DNA of 64,000 nt from Antennarius striatus. Lineage: Eukaryota > Chordata > Actinopteri > Lophiiformes > Antennariidae. The stretch is taken from assembly GCF_040054535.1 (NCBI RefSeq), contig NC_090782.1, positions 16,939,001 to 17,003,000 on the forward strand, given 5' to 3'. Under the pieces are notes generated by a model, which was given only the letters and a program-made list of their open reading frames with translations, was not told where the DNA came from and ran no database searches. Of the stretch, positions 53,218 to 64,000 are shown piece after piece; positions within the stretch are counted from its first letter, which is position 1; every line of letters starts with the position of its first letter. The position numbers and the translations under genes are program-made.

Positions 53218-53482
53218 CCAACCATCACTACCAGTTCTCTTGACCCGCGTCAAGCATCATTTCTTTGTATCTAAGATGAATGTGTGTCTAAACCGTTCCT
53301 CAGCCGGTGTCGATTTACAGCCTGCAGTGCTTTGTTTGTTCTGATAGACAAAAGACGTGTTCCCAAACACCAAAAGTGTGTGTGTGAGAGACTGTTCGCA
53401 AACTTACACAGTAGTGGTTATGGGAGATACGTATTTTAACAATACAGCTGCCATGTGTTGGCAGTAACTAAACTACTTGTGC

Positions 53483-53488
53483 AATAAA
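53483..53488 (+). terminator. abhd17a: abhd17a poly(A) signal
   Basis: AATAAA 266 bp after the stop, followed by GT-rich sequence (gcaggtggtgtccg) typical of a downstream element. Further signals near 55184-55200 could serve a longer 3' UTR. Confidence 0.6.
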
Positions 53489-54733
53489 GCAGGTGGTGTC
53501 CGCAGGAACAAAGGGGTTTATTTTAAGTAATCCTTTAGGTCTACTATATAAGGGTCTGACTGAGAAATGTCTATTTTCCAGTTTGTGTGCAACTTAAATT
53601 TGTACTGTTGTCTAGTGGGAAACACTTCAGATGATACTTCTGATGCGCCAGTAGATACCAAGGATTTTTAATCACCTTTTAAAATATTATCAAATGATTT
53701 ATAACTAAGTTCTCTACATCGAATGCAATTGAATGGAGTTCAATTGCACAGATAATTCTGTTTAAAGTTTATTTAAGTGTTTAACTTAAATACACTGCTT
53801 ACAAATACACTGCATGTTCTGTAAGAACATGCAAACTTTGAATTGGATTGCATTGCATCAAAAAAGTGTTCCTCATATCTTCCTCTTCATGCATACATGA
53901 AGATAAAATTAAATTGTGTTTAGCATTTTATTTTGTCGCTGTATTGAACTCTGCTCAGGTAACCGTCTTTCAGCATTTGTCAATGCTTCCTCATGAGTGA
54001 CATGAGTTATCAACCTGACTCTGATACTGATGCTGCGGTACAGATCAAACCGTGAGCTACCACTCCTGTCGTCTTCTTTCTCCTAATTAAGTTTCCGTCA
54101 TTTCGCAGATCACATGTACCAAAGTCGTGGAGTGGGAGAAACTGAAATATATTAAACTAAATTCATGCACTTTCTGACAAAGCACCACTCAGAAATCTTA
54201 GATACTTAGAGATTTATCTTCAACATAGGATAATGTTCAAGAGATTGATGAAAGACTCTGTAAACCAGCTCCTTTTAATGGAACATCTGAGAGAATGTTA
54301 GGCCTGTATTGTTTTAGTCTTTGCATTTGCATTGTTTATTTACCATTCTGTTATTCGACAGCTTTGTCTTTAGTGGAGGAAAAACACCAAACTTTAACAG
54401 GCCTTGATTTTCTACCTCCAGCCGGTTTTATCTCTTTATATCTTAAATAATCTTTACTGTCCATTTTAGCCATTTGCACTCTCTCCTGAGCTTTATTTTT
54501 CCACTTTGAGACATGAATTAAAATCACTTTGTTATCACAACTTTATTAACTGTTGAGAAAAAAACGTTTATTGTTAATTTCTAAATTCAATCATTGAGTT
54601 TCGCTCTTATGAATATATTTCCCTTCTTAACCCACGAACACAGGGACATGTTTTATAACGCTAAAACTGTTTGTTTTACAGCTCTAACATGAGAGAGTGA
54701 CACTTGAGCATTAGACAGGACAAGGTTTGAACA

Positions 54734-54736
<3 letters not shown>

Positions 54737-54790
<54 letters not shown>
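54737..54790. repeat. (TA)n microsatellite
   Basis: About 53 bp of pure TA. Confidence 0.97.
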
Positions 54791-54791
<1 letters not shown>

Positions 54792-55664
54792 CTGTTCCTG
54801 TTTAGTTTTGTTTTTGAAGAAATGTTAGAACTTTCAGCTTTTCTGGTGTACCTGAACCAAAGTGTTTTTTCTGTTTGTTTTTTTTAGAGTATAACTACTG
54901 TTAATGTTTGTAACCAAAGGCTATTCAAATTTGTGGGATTTTATTTATCTGTTTTGATCATTAGTGGAGGATTAAACAAAGCAAAGCAGTTTGCCTGAAA
55001 ATCAATGATAGTGGAGCTTCATGCAGACGAACAAACAGCTTTTACTTTTGTCTTTTACTCAAGTGTTAGCATTTCTGGTGTAACCTGAATGTACGCATCA
55101 TTTTCCTCATCATACACTACCCGTTGCTTATTATAACGACTAAAATTTAGTTTTTAAAGACTTTGTTTTCGACAATTAAAAGGAATAAAAACTTAATAAA
55201 ACAACTGCGCTTTTATTCTTTTTAAATATTTCCATTATTCGGGTGTCACAGTTCAAACACACTAATCTACAAGACGAAGGCCTTTTCTCCAGTGACCAGA
55301 ATGAAGTGTGTTCCATTCAACACCTGATTTTCCACTCATGGCTCTTCTGCCACTTGATGAATAATGACCTGCCTCTAGTGAATGTCCTCACAAGACGCCT
55401 CTGAGAAAAGCTCCAGCGAATAATTGGCTGATTACTAAATGAGTCTTAAATTGCCCGGTGCCTGCTCTGTTTTCCTCTGTGGAGTCGGCGCAGCAGCCTT
55501 GTTATCATCCATGCTCGGAGGGCTTTAAATGATGTGCTTTAATTAAAGCAGTGCAGGGACTTGGGTCTGTCCCATTCTCCCTCCGCTGTCTGCCACCATG
55601 TCGAGTCGTGAGGCTGAAATGGGACAGATGGATCATAAGCTGCAGCCCCCCCCCCTCTCCTGAA

Positions 55665-55687
55665 TACACACACACACACACACACAC
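55665..55687. repeat. Short (CA)n microsatellite
   Basis: About 11 CA units just after a C-rich run. Confidence 0.9.
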
Positions 55688-58600
55688 TGGTGCCAGCTTC
55701 TTTTCAGCTACATAAAAAAATATCCAACGCCTCCCTCACTGCTCTCATGGATTAAAAGCAGCTGCAACAGCACTTTTGAATACACCCGACTGGAACGTTG
55801 AACATGTTGTACTGTGTTGGAGTTAGAAAGTTCTGAATTTTGTATTTCCATCAGATGATGGTGAGGAGAAGTGACTGCTGCTTACTTTGCTCAGAAACAA
55901 AGTCTGATTTTAATATCAAACTGAGGTTTCTGTTCAAAAACATGTGTCACAAGAGAAAATAACGACATCACACCTCCCATCAATCAGTTTTCCAGTGCAC
56001 CATCCACCATCAAACATTTGAAGCGTTCACCCAACATGTTTTATCATTTCAATATTTCAAAGAAAAATAATAATGTAGTTTTAATTTTTTAGCAGTTGTA
56101 GCCTTTGATCCATTTCTTGATATTTAAAAATACAGTTCATGCATTATTCAAAAACTACTAAATTGATTTGAGTTTTTCTCTTTCTTGTCCCACGGGTCAC
56201 TTTTACATAAATACATAAACTAAGATTGATGAAATTGAGACTCTCCGTCTGGATAGGCTATATAGGAATGTTGACCTTTCACCATCCTTTCTTTAAGCAG
56301 TGTAAGCATGTGTCAGGTTGTTAGTATGTTAACTCGTAAGGGTATCAGCCATGATTGTCCAGGCAGAGGCGGTACTGTGCTTCATGTACAGTATGTACGA
56401 CATCTGCAGGCCAGACACCGTCAGAGAGGCCACCAGGTTCCTATCACAAAATGCAGGGAGAGACATTTTGTCATGTAATGCTGCAACATGTTGCTGCTTT
56501 ATCATTAAAGGAGTCACTAGTGTAGAACAAAGCTTTGATATCTGATGAAACATCAAAAAGATTTGCACCTTACTTCATACTCGACTCCTGGACGCCCACA
56601 AAACAGATGAACTTCATTAAGTGTAGACTGCCCAAATATATTTATACACTACGCTAAGGGTCCCACCATTTACATGAAAACAGAACATCCTTTCTAAAAA
56701 AAAGTCTGTGCACACATAGAAGGAAACTGGTCATTAGACAGTGACATCTCATATTCGCTACTGAAAACATTAAATTGCTAAATAAGGAATGATTTGCCCG
56801 GTGGAAGATTTTAGGAATCAGGCTTCCTTCAAACACAGGAAAATATTGAGAAAGTTTGTACAAACAGCCTTTATTTTCTTGTTCCTCCTTCAATCACCTC
56901 TGATCCATCCTGGCACCAGTGGGCAGGTGCTCACCTCCAAATTGAGAACCACTGATTTAGGATTAACCCAAATGAATTCACTGAGGATTTACTCTTACCT
57001 TAAGCCCAAACCGGTGCGCGCATAACCCCGACTCACCAACCTTCCTAATCTGAATGACTGAGAGGATCAGCTTTTTGTCCCTGTTTTGTCCCTGCAGTGA
57101 GGATAAGTCTGTTTGTCACAGTCTTGATTGTGTCGCCCCTCTTATAGGGAACATTCTACCACTTGAATTCAACTGCTAGGTGTATGACTTGAAATAATGA
57201 GACAAACTCCTCCTCTTATCATCTGGGTTACAGGACACAAATATAGTCCCTTTCTGTCTTTTCAAGCAAATTCCTGTGAATGTCAAAAGTACAGACATGT
57301 CCCTGAATTGCAGGAAAAGTGTTTGACCAGCGAAGCAGCAAACTGTCAGGAAAGGAAATTAAAACACAAAGACCTTAACAATAATAATTTATTTATTCAG
57401 GTAGAGGAGTCTTTGGCAGTGAACATCATGGGAGTGATTTAATGAGGACCTTTTGGACAAAGAAAGAGCGTCACGATAGCCTGGAGACATTATCCATTTG
57501 GACAAACATTTGGTGATGCCAGAAGAACCTGGACCAGAACTGAAAAAGAGACGGTCTCTGAGCGTCTATCTGCTACAGTGTTTGGGTTATGTGATGGGGG
57601 ACAGTGTTGGTGATGGTGTGTGAACAAGGAGTCAAACACACAAGTGTTCACTGTGGGAATAGGTTTTGATTTTTGTGTCCCTCAATAAACATTTTCAAAT
57701 GGACCCCAGTAAAAATCTGGCACTGGCTTATTTGATAACACTTTTGATTTGTGAACATTTCCTTTTGAAAATCCTCCATCGCTCTCCAATCTGGCACTCA
57801 TTTCTGGCCTGAATTGTGTTACAAAAACATATAAAAAGCCACAATTACAAACAAATAGTAACAATAGTACTTCATTTAGTGAAGAGGGAGGAAACCACTC
57901 GCAGGCAGCTTCCTCAATCTTCTGCATTCACATTGGCATATCCTACAAACGGACAAGTGCAACTCTACGGTTCATATAGTGAAGGGAAAAGAGGCACAAT
58001 TATCTGTCAGGATGAATAAATTGCATGTTTTCCATTCCAGGAAAGTCAGCTCCCTCATTTCCTCTTTTATTGTACTTCCATTCTTTTATTTTCTTTTTCC
58101 AAATCGAAATTGTGAGAACATGAGGGAACATCTCTCAGGATTAGAGAACAGCACATATTCCATCAATTCACCCTACAGATAGGGCAGGTAAGGAAATGTC
58201 ATCATTCGCAAAAGAACTTGTTAAAACCAAGTAATGGAACCAATCAGAATGCACGTGACACTGCATTCGTCACACAGCTCATAACACGAGAGGGGCTGCA
58301 CACAGTGCACACTGTGCATGAACAAGACACGGTGGCTAAACATGTCCGACTAGGACCAGGAAGGATAATGACATCACAGCTCCTGTCAATCAATAACAGA
58401 ATATCATTCAGAATGCTGTCAGAGGTCCATTCATTCATTGGTAAAGGCAATACGACCGGTATACTTCTCCTTCTAATCCACCATCAGTCTTCTCTTTCTG
58501 CATTCATCACATTCCTCTTAGCATAAGAGTAAATATTCATAAAAACACACACCATTAAAAAAAAAAAAAAAGAATTTTGTTCCAAGATCGCAATACTGTC

Positions 58601-58941
58601 AGAGGTCTGGAGTTTGGCTGCTCCAGTAACATGTGCAAAAACCTGTTGTAGTAAAGGATGGAGACCACTAGTGGTCGCTGTGTCACTCTGTCAAAGACAC
58701 CAGTCAAACGGTAATGCCCCGTGCACTGCAGTCTGTGTTTTGAATTAAGGCTGGGCAAAAGGGCGAGAAGGGATAGCACAGTTCAGAACGAGACGTCAAA
58801 GTGGAGCTCTTAAGAATCCATCAGCAGTCCTCATCAATCCATCCATTCACCTACAACAAATCAGTTCACATCAGGTCCACGCCCACTACAGTCAGGGATT
58901 AGTGGTGTCGGGGCAAACAGCCGCTCCCACGCAGCACAGGG

Positions 58942-61900
58942 TCACAGCGTGACCTTGCTGAGTCTGAGCGATAAGCTGGAGCGATGCTGGGCGCGAGGGA
59001 GCGTGGAGCTGCACCGGCTTCGCAGCTGGACCGGCAGACCCGTCGAGCCTCGCCCCCGCAGCAGGAAGTCAAAATTGGCCGAGGTGTTCATAGCATAGAA
59101 GACGTTTGCATTGTCTGGGATGACCAGTTCTGAAAGATGGTTAAAAAAAAAAAGACTCATTAATATTGTGGCTAATTAAGTTAAAAAAAATATTATTCTG
59201 AAAACTATATCGACTTTAGCACAGTTTTTCACACAGACTTTTTATTTTTTACCTTTCTCCTCAGAGATGACTTGCACCAGCTCGTATCCCTCCGCCGGTT
59301 CTACCTCCAGGTTGTGCTTCGCCATGGCTCTAGAAATCACAGCTGGAGTCTTGTCTTGATTTGTCAGCTGTTTAAAAGAATAGCCAAAAAAATTATCCTC
59401 TAATACAGTACAGATCCATTAAGTAAATGTTGAACATCAAAGAGGAACACAAATGTATTTACAGTACCAATATGCTCTTATAGAGATTCCCATTTCCGTG
59501 CTCCAGACTAACTCGGATGATGCACGCGTCCTGGGCCTGGGTGTTGTAAGCTGGGGATTGGCTCGGCGAGCTGAGGGGCGTGAGGGAGACAGAGCGCCTG
59601 TGGGTGCAGAGGGGCCCGGGGAGCAGAGGAGACGCAGGAGTCATGGAGACGCTGGCTGTGGACGAGCTGGTGTCCATGGAATGGAGCGAAGTACAAGAGG
59701 AGGATTCTGACAGCTGAGGAGACATGAAGCCAGAAGTTAGACACAGATACCAAAACGCACAACTGCATCATTTCCTGTCACCATTTCATTAATATCTAAC
59801 TAATAAATCATTCTCATGTGAAGCAGAAGAAATAAACTGAACAGTTTTTGTTGTAAACTCAAATGGACTTCGGGAAAGCACCAAAATTATTAGGTTGAAG
59901 GAGGAAGAAATAAAAAATTAGTTTTTGTCTCATCCTAGTATTTGATATGATTTGAATATTTTGAATATTTCAAACAAAACGGATGCATATTTAATGAGTG
60001 TACATTTTGGTGTTTTTTGAACCATCAGTGATGAAGACAACATAAATCTTCAGTAATCAAAAGTAATATCAGAAAAAAACCCTCAAGACACAGAATATCT
60101 TCAACCACCACGTTTAGCGTGGTGTTAACAACCCACCTTGTTCTGCTGGGAGTCGGAGGTGTGGGTGGGGGTTTGACCCTCGCCGTCTGACGGGCTGCTG
60201 GAGTCGCTGGAGGAGACGCTGACTGAGTCCATGCTCTCTCCTGAGCTGCCCGTCGGAGGCGAGCGTGGCGTCTCCCTGACCGGGGAGCTGGCTGTGGTGC
60301 TGTCCGGTCCAAGAAACAGCCTGCAAAGAGGAAGAGGTCTGTGATCAGATGACAGCATTTTGTAAAGCATTCATTTAAAATCTCCTCCTTCAGGTTCCAT
60401 CAGCATCAATTTTCTATATGTACTTACAGGCTGAGTCTCTTCACCATGCTTTTTCGAGGCTTCGGTGAAGTTGGACTGCTGTCACCCAGACCCTCAATCT
60501 GACAGGACAAGGCATAGCTGCAAGAGAGAGCATTGATAAAAGCATTAAGCGTCATAAAAACAAATGACATCACATGCCGGTGGTTCGGAGAAGCATGAAA
60601 TCTGACAAAGGGAGAAGTAAAAAGAACGTCAGGGAGGAATAGAGAGCTACAATAGGTCAGCAGGAGCGGTACAGACGACAGAACAGCAGGAGGAAAAGAC
60701 AAAAAGAAGCTGTAGTTGTGGTTTCTTATTGACAATGGGTTCAACAGACCATGACCTCATGCGTTAATTTGGTTTTTATCAAATGGATAACAATGGAATG
60801 GACAGAAAAGATGCTCAGAAAGCAGCACTACCTTTCTTCCTCGCTGAACTGGACCTGGCCCTTAAACCAACGGAGGAAAGACGCCTCCGGAGTCAGACAG
60901 TAGCTGTTACAGGCCGACTGGAGCAGCTTGATCTGGGCTATCACCTCAAACTCCTGCAGGGACAGAGAGAAAGACGGTTCAACAGTGACCAGAGCTCATC
61001 ATGTGACATCTGCGATGGTGCGATCGCCTCGGACGAGACCGTTGACGGCTGCACTCACCCTGCGTCTCTTCTCAAAGTTGATCAGACCACCCTGCAGAGG
61101 ACACAAAGAGCACGCTGTCAGACGCCACAGCTAAACACACATGCAGCAGCAGGCGTCAGGGATGGTTTCTTACCTCCACCAGGTCGGGCAGGGCCGTATC
61201 CAACATGGTCAAGTCAGTCAGAAAGGTCCCCAGGTAGGGTATTGTTCCCTGCATCGCTCCCTGTTGGGAAACACACCCATTTGACGTGTTTGAAACCAGT
61301 TAAACGATTAGTTCAAATGACGCCACAACAAAGCCAGAATCAGCGGTCTCCATTATCGCAGATGCCAGTGTGGGTTTGGTAAATTAAAGCAGAGGCTTCA
61401 TGCAAGTACAGCACACAAAAGCACTGACTAAACAACGTAAGAATGTGGCCTGACCAAACCGATGAGGCTAGAATTCATTTTACAGCGTGTTGAGTCGGAG
61501 GAATGTGTTGTTGCTGATGGTTCTGTTTTCTAAAAAGGTACATTTCTCTGGCACTTCTCAGCAGAAACACGAACAGTCGTTCTTTGTCTCACCATTTCTT
61601 TCTGTAACTGTAGTCTCTTGTGGGTTCGTTTTTGGTGCTCTTTGGCACAACTCTCCAGACTGGCAAACTTAGATGTTCCCTCCTGTAGAGCGAATAAAAA
61701 AAACACATTCTAAATGAAGCTGCGTCTTCCAACTGGGTCTCACATCAAATGGTCTACATAGTATGTGACTGTACAGACGTGTTGAAGTGTGAACTCTCAC
61801 CCTCATGAGGAGCTCTCTGCTGGTCAGGTAGTTGTTGTGATCGGAGAAAATGTCTGACAGCTCTTCAAACGTCTGCATGCTGTCTCTGTGTGGCGCACGG

Positions 61901-63474
61901 ATGCATGTTAGCGCGTCTCATTGCACAGTTAAAACACACAAAACAGACGCTAGAGAGACGCCGATGAATTCGTTTCTCAAGATTCGCTGAGATCATCTGC
62001 AGAGTTCAACTCCGGGACACTCACTTGTGCACGCAGGCCCACGCCCTCTTCAGCCGGTACAGCGGGTTGGACTGTAGCGCAGACACGATGGCTCGCAGAG
62101 ACGAGAAATTTTTGCGTATTCGGCACTCCTGAGCGATGTCTATCCAGCGCTGGATGACCCGCGCTCTGACGTGTGGTCTAATCTGTCTGTGCTTCAACAC
62201 GGTGCTGACCACACAGGCCGCCACGGCGTTGAACTGAGTGATAGTGGCCCGGACGGTGGGGGCGCTGTGCTTATTGTGCTTTTTACCCCTCTGGGACCAG
62301 ATGGAGCCCAGGCAGTGGTGGGGAACCACCTTTTTAAACAGCAGCTGGAGGAAAAGAATAGGTTGATGTTAGTACTGCAGCCACTGGAGAAACATGACTG
62401 GGTGCATCCAGTGAGACTCCTCCTATGTGACCCCCACCCCCACCCTTCCATCTTCACTTACTGCATCCATGTAGGTTAGCTGCTCAGCCACCAGGTCAGC
62501 GTCAAATGACAGGAAGTCCTCCTGGACCTCGATTTCCACCTCCTCCTCTTCACCCAGGCAGAAAGAACTGTTGCCGTGGAAACCGGCTAAAAGCAGTTAA
62601 AACAGATGATTTTACTCATGAGAAATTTAATATAGGAAAACAAAGAACGACAAGCTATATTTAAACTTGAACGTTTGTGTCCAAGGACGCAGAAGCCCCT
62701 CCGGTGAGAAAAAAACCTTTTTGTGCTGCTTTGGATGCCAAGTTCAAATAAAGATAGATGTTCAGCTGAGAGGGAATAACTTTTGTATCCCTAAAGAAAA
62801 AAGGTGAATTACCTTCAGTGTCGTCCATGCTGGCCTGAGTCTGTAGCTGCTCCAGGAGACCTTCAGCCCGTCTGAGCGCCTCGGAGCCCGGCAGGGCACT
62901 GCGCAGGTAGGCCATCAGCCTGTGTAGACAGGGGTAGTCAGGGGGCTCCTGGAAGTCTTCCGGACACTGGTCCAACCAGGCACGCAGCGTTGAGGCCAAA
63001 GCACTGTGGAAACAGCGAAGAAAGAAAAACAGGTTGCATAAAGATGTCTAGAATGAAGATCAATCTGGTGCACCAGTGAAAATTCTCCTCACGTTCTGAT
63101 GGCGTTGTTGGTGTCGGAGCTGCGACACCTGCCCGCGTCTGGCTTACTTTCTTCCACGCTTCCGTACCTGCAGCAGACAACAAGGAGCGGGGGCATTGAA
63201 AACCACTGAGACTGCAGAGAAAAGGCATTGTTGTGGCTTCAAACAACGGCGGACTCCGGCGCTACCTGTCCAGCAGCAGCTGCAGAACAGACTGCGTGGT
63301 GGCGAAGGCTCGGTAGGTGGACAGAAAGATGGACGTGTAGGTCAGGTCGTTGTCCCCGAACGCCGTCAGCAACGTCTCCACCAGACGCTCCAGCGTTCCG
63401 GCACGGATGCTCCGGATTTTACAGGTCTCCATCTGGCTCACCGTATGGCCGGGAGGCAGGCGGTCCCCCTCCGC
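58942..63474 (-). CDS. rgl1: Ral guanine nucleotide dissociation stimulator-like 1 (partial)
   Basis: Ras effector that activates RalA/RalB by GDP release. Fifteen coding exons are in the window (transcript order): 63474-63266, 63167-63093, 63003-62813, 62586-62462, 62344-62025, 61885-61801, 61682-61593, 61260-61174, 61091-61059, 60953-60832, 60517-60428, 60320-60137, 59713-59468, 59367-59253, 59129-58942. All borders and phases agree, giving 719 residues; human RGL1 has 768, so roughly 50 N-terminal residues lie right of the window. Domains by fragment residue: REM/RasGEF-N 15-160 ([19 protein letters not shown]), acidic linker 165-190, CDC25 RasGEF about 190-445 ([53 protein letters not shown]), Ser-rich linker with [16 protein letters not shown], and Ras-association domain about 600-690 ([34 protein letters not shown]). 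The C-terminus [10 protein letters not shown] resembles RGL1, not RALGDS, RGL2 or RGL3. The 63474 end is an internal splice acceptor, not a start. Confidence 0.94.
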
Positions 63475-64000
63475 CTGAACACACACATACAGTATTTGTA
63501 CACCATTAATCCAGTGTGATGTTACACTAGTTATTATTATGTGTTTGTGTTGCTTCCAGAGCTTTCTTTTTTTAGAGGACAATCCACCCAGATGGAGACA
63601 GGGTGGGGCCGTTATGATCTATTTTTAATTTCTCCAGATGTGTCCGACCATTGTGTCTATGGACAAATGAAGCGGGCGATGAGGGAGCAGGAGAAGAGGT
63701 GGCACGGCGTGTGAGAAGGAGAACTCGGTGTGGTTCACGCACCACAACAGGAAACCCTCCAATCTGCTTCTAATCACCCGGCCCGCCCCTCCTCCACAGC
63801 CCCTCCAGGGCGAGAGCAGGGCGGGAGCAGAGTGGACTTCTCCCATCACCCCCCTCTGATAACAACTGTGTGTTGTTATCACTCTTTTTTTTATCTTTTT
63901 TTTATTTTTTTACATAATCACATAATCTACACACAACATGTAAACGGGTTTACAATCCCACTCAATGTCTCTGCTGATGGTTTGCAGCAAATACGACGAT
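63475..64000 (-). other. rgl1: rgl1 intron, runs off the window
   Basis: Sequence upstream of the first visible rgl1 exon. It is T-rich towards the right edge. No further exon encoding the conserved N-terminus was found. Confidence 0.7.

Larger units (their letters stand above)
53500..58930. other. Intergenic region between convergent abhd17a and rgl1
   Basis: AT-rich and without a supported coding gene. It presumably includes 3' UTR sequence of both flanking genes, whose ends are uncertain; on the minus strand AATAAA-type signals occur near 58065 and 57385. It contains a TA tract, a C run at 55645-55655 and a short CA tract. Confidence 0.5.

Noticed and set aside
60783-61382. 199-codon plus-strand ORF
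   Set aside because: It runs antisense across three rgl1 exons and their introns; its openness reflects rgl1 coding composition, and it has no domain.

Overview
The window looks like nuclear DNA of a ray-finned (teleost) fish. Genes are split into short exons with GT-AG introns. Very long CA/TG tracts are frequent, and repeats typical of teleosts are present: a Rex1-like LINE relic, a tRNA-derived SINE in two copies, a hAT-type element and LINE-tail fragments. No bacterial or viral genome organisation is visible.

Layout. Positions 1-28 kb hold no coding gene that I can support. They contain many dinucleotide microsatellites, decayed repeats, one isolated exon-like segment (8403-8513, + strand) and a GC-rich block at 18.36-19.33 kb that looks like the 5' end of a minus-strand transcript. 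From 28.9 kb to the right edge the window is gene-dense. A perilipin gene (best fit plin3, + strand) has a GC-rich promoter near 29.0 kb, seven coding exons from 32024 to 35567 and a poly(A) signal at 35837. About 200 bp further on, a promoter with a perfect CRE begins zfand5 (+ strand, coding 37133-42225, long 3' UTR). An ABHD17-family depalmitoylase (best fit abhd17a, + strand, coding 47901-53217) follows. The last gene is rgl1 (minus strand, 15 coding exons, 63474-58942), a Ral guanine nucleotide exchange factor. Its N-terminal exons lie beyond the right edge.

The four genes are not an operon-like unit. plin3 coats lipid droplets, zfand5 binds ubiquitin and feeds the proteasome and NF-kB control, abhd17a removes palmitate from Ras and PSD-95 type proteins, and rgl1 links active Ras to Ral. 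The last two both act on Ras-family signalling, but their adjacency may be chance. Gene identities rest on translating the exons by eye and matching remembered family sequences; no database search was run. Exon borders were set by splice consensus plus reading-frame continuity and were consistent throughout each gene.

I found no clearly new biological system. The items most worth a second look are the orphan promoter at 18.4-19.3 kb, the 182-codon ORF antisense in plin3 intron 1, the exon-like segment at 8.4 kb, and the closely spaced long TG/CA/TG tracts at 6.9-7.8 kb.
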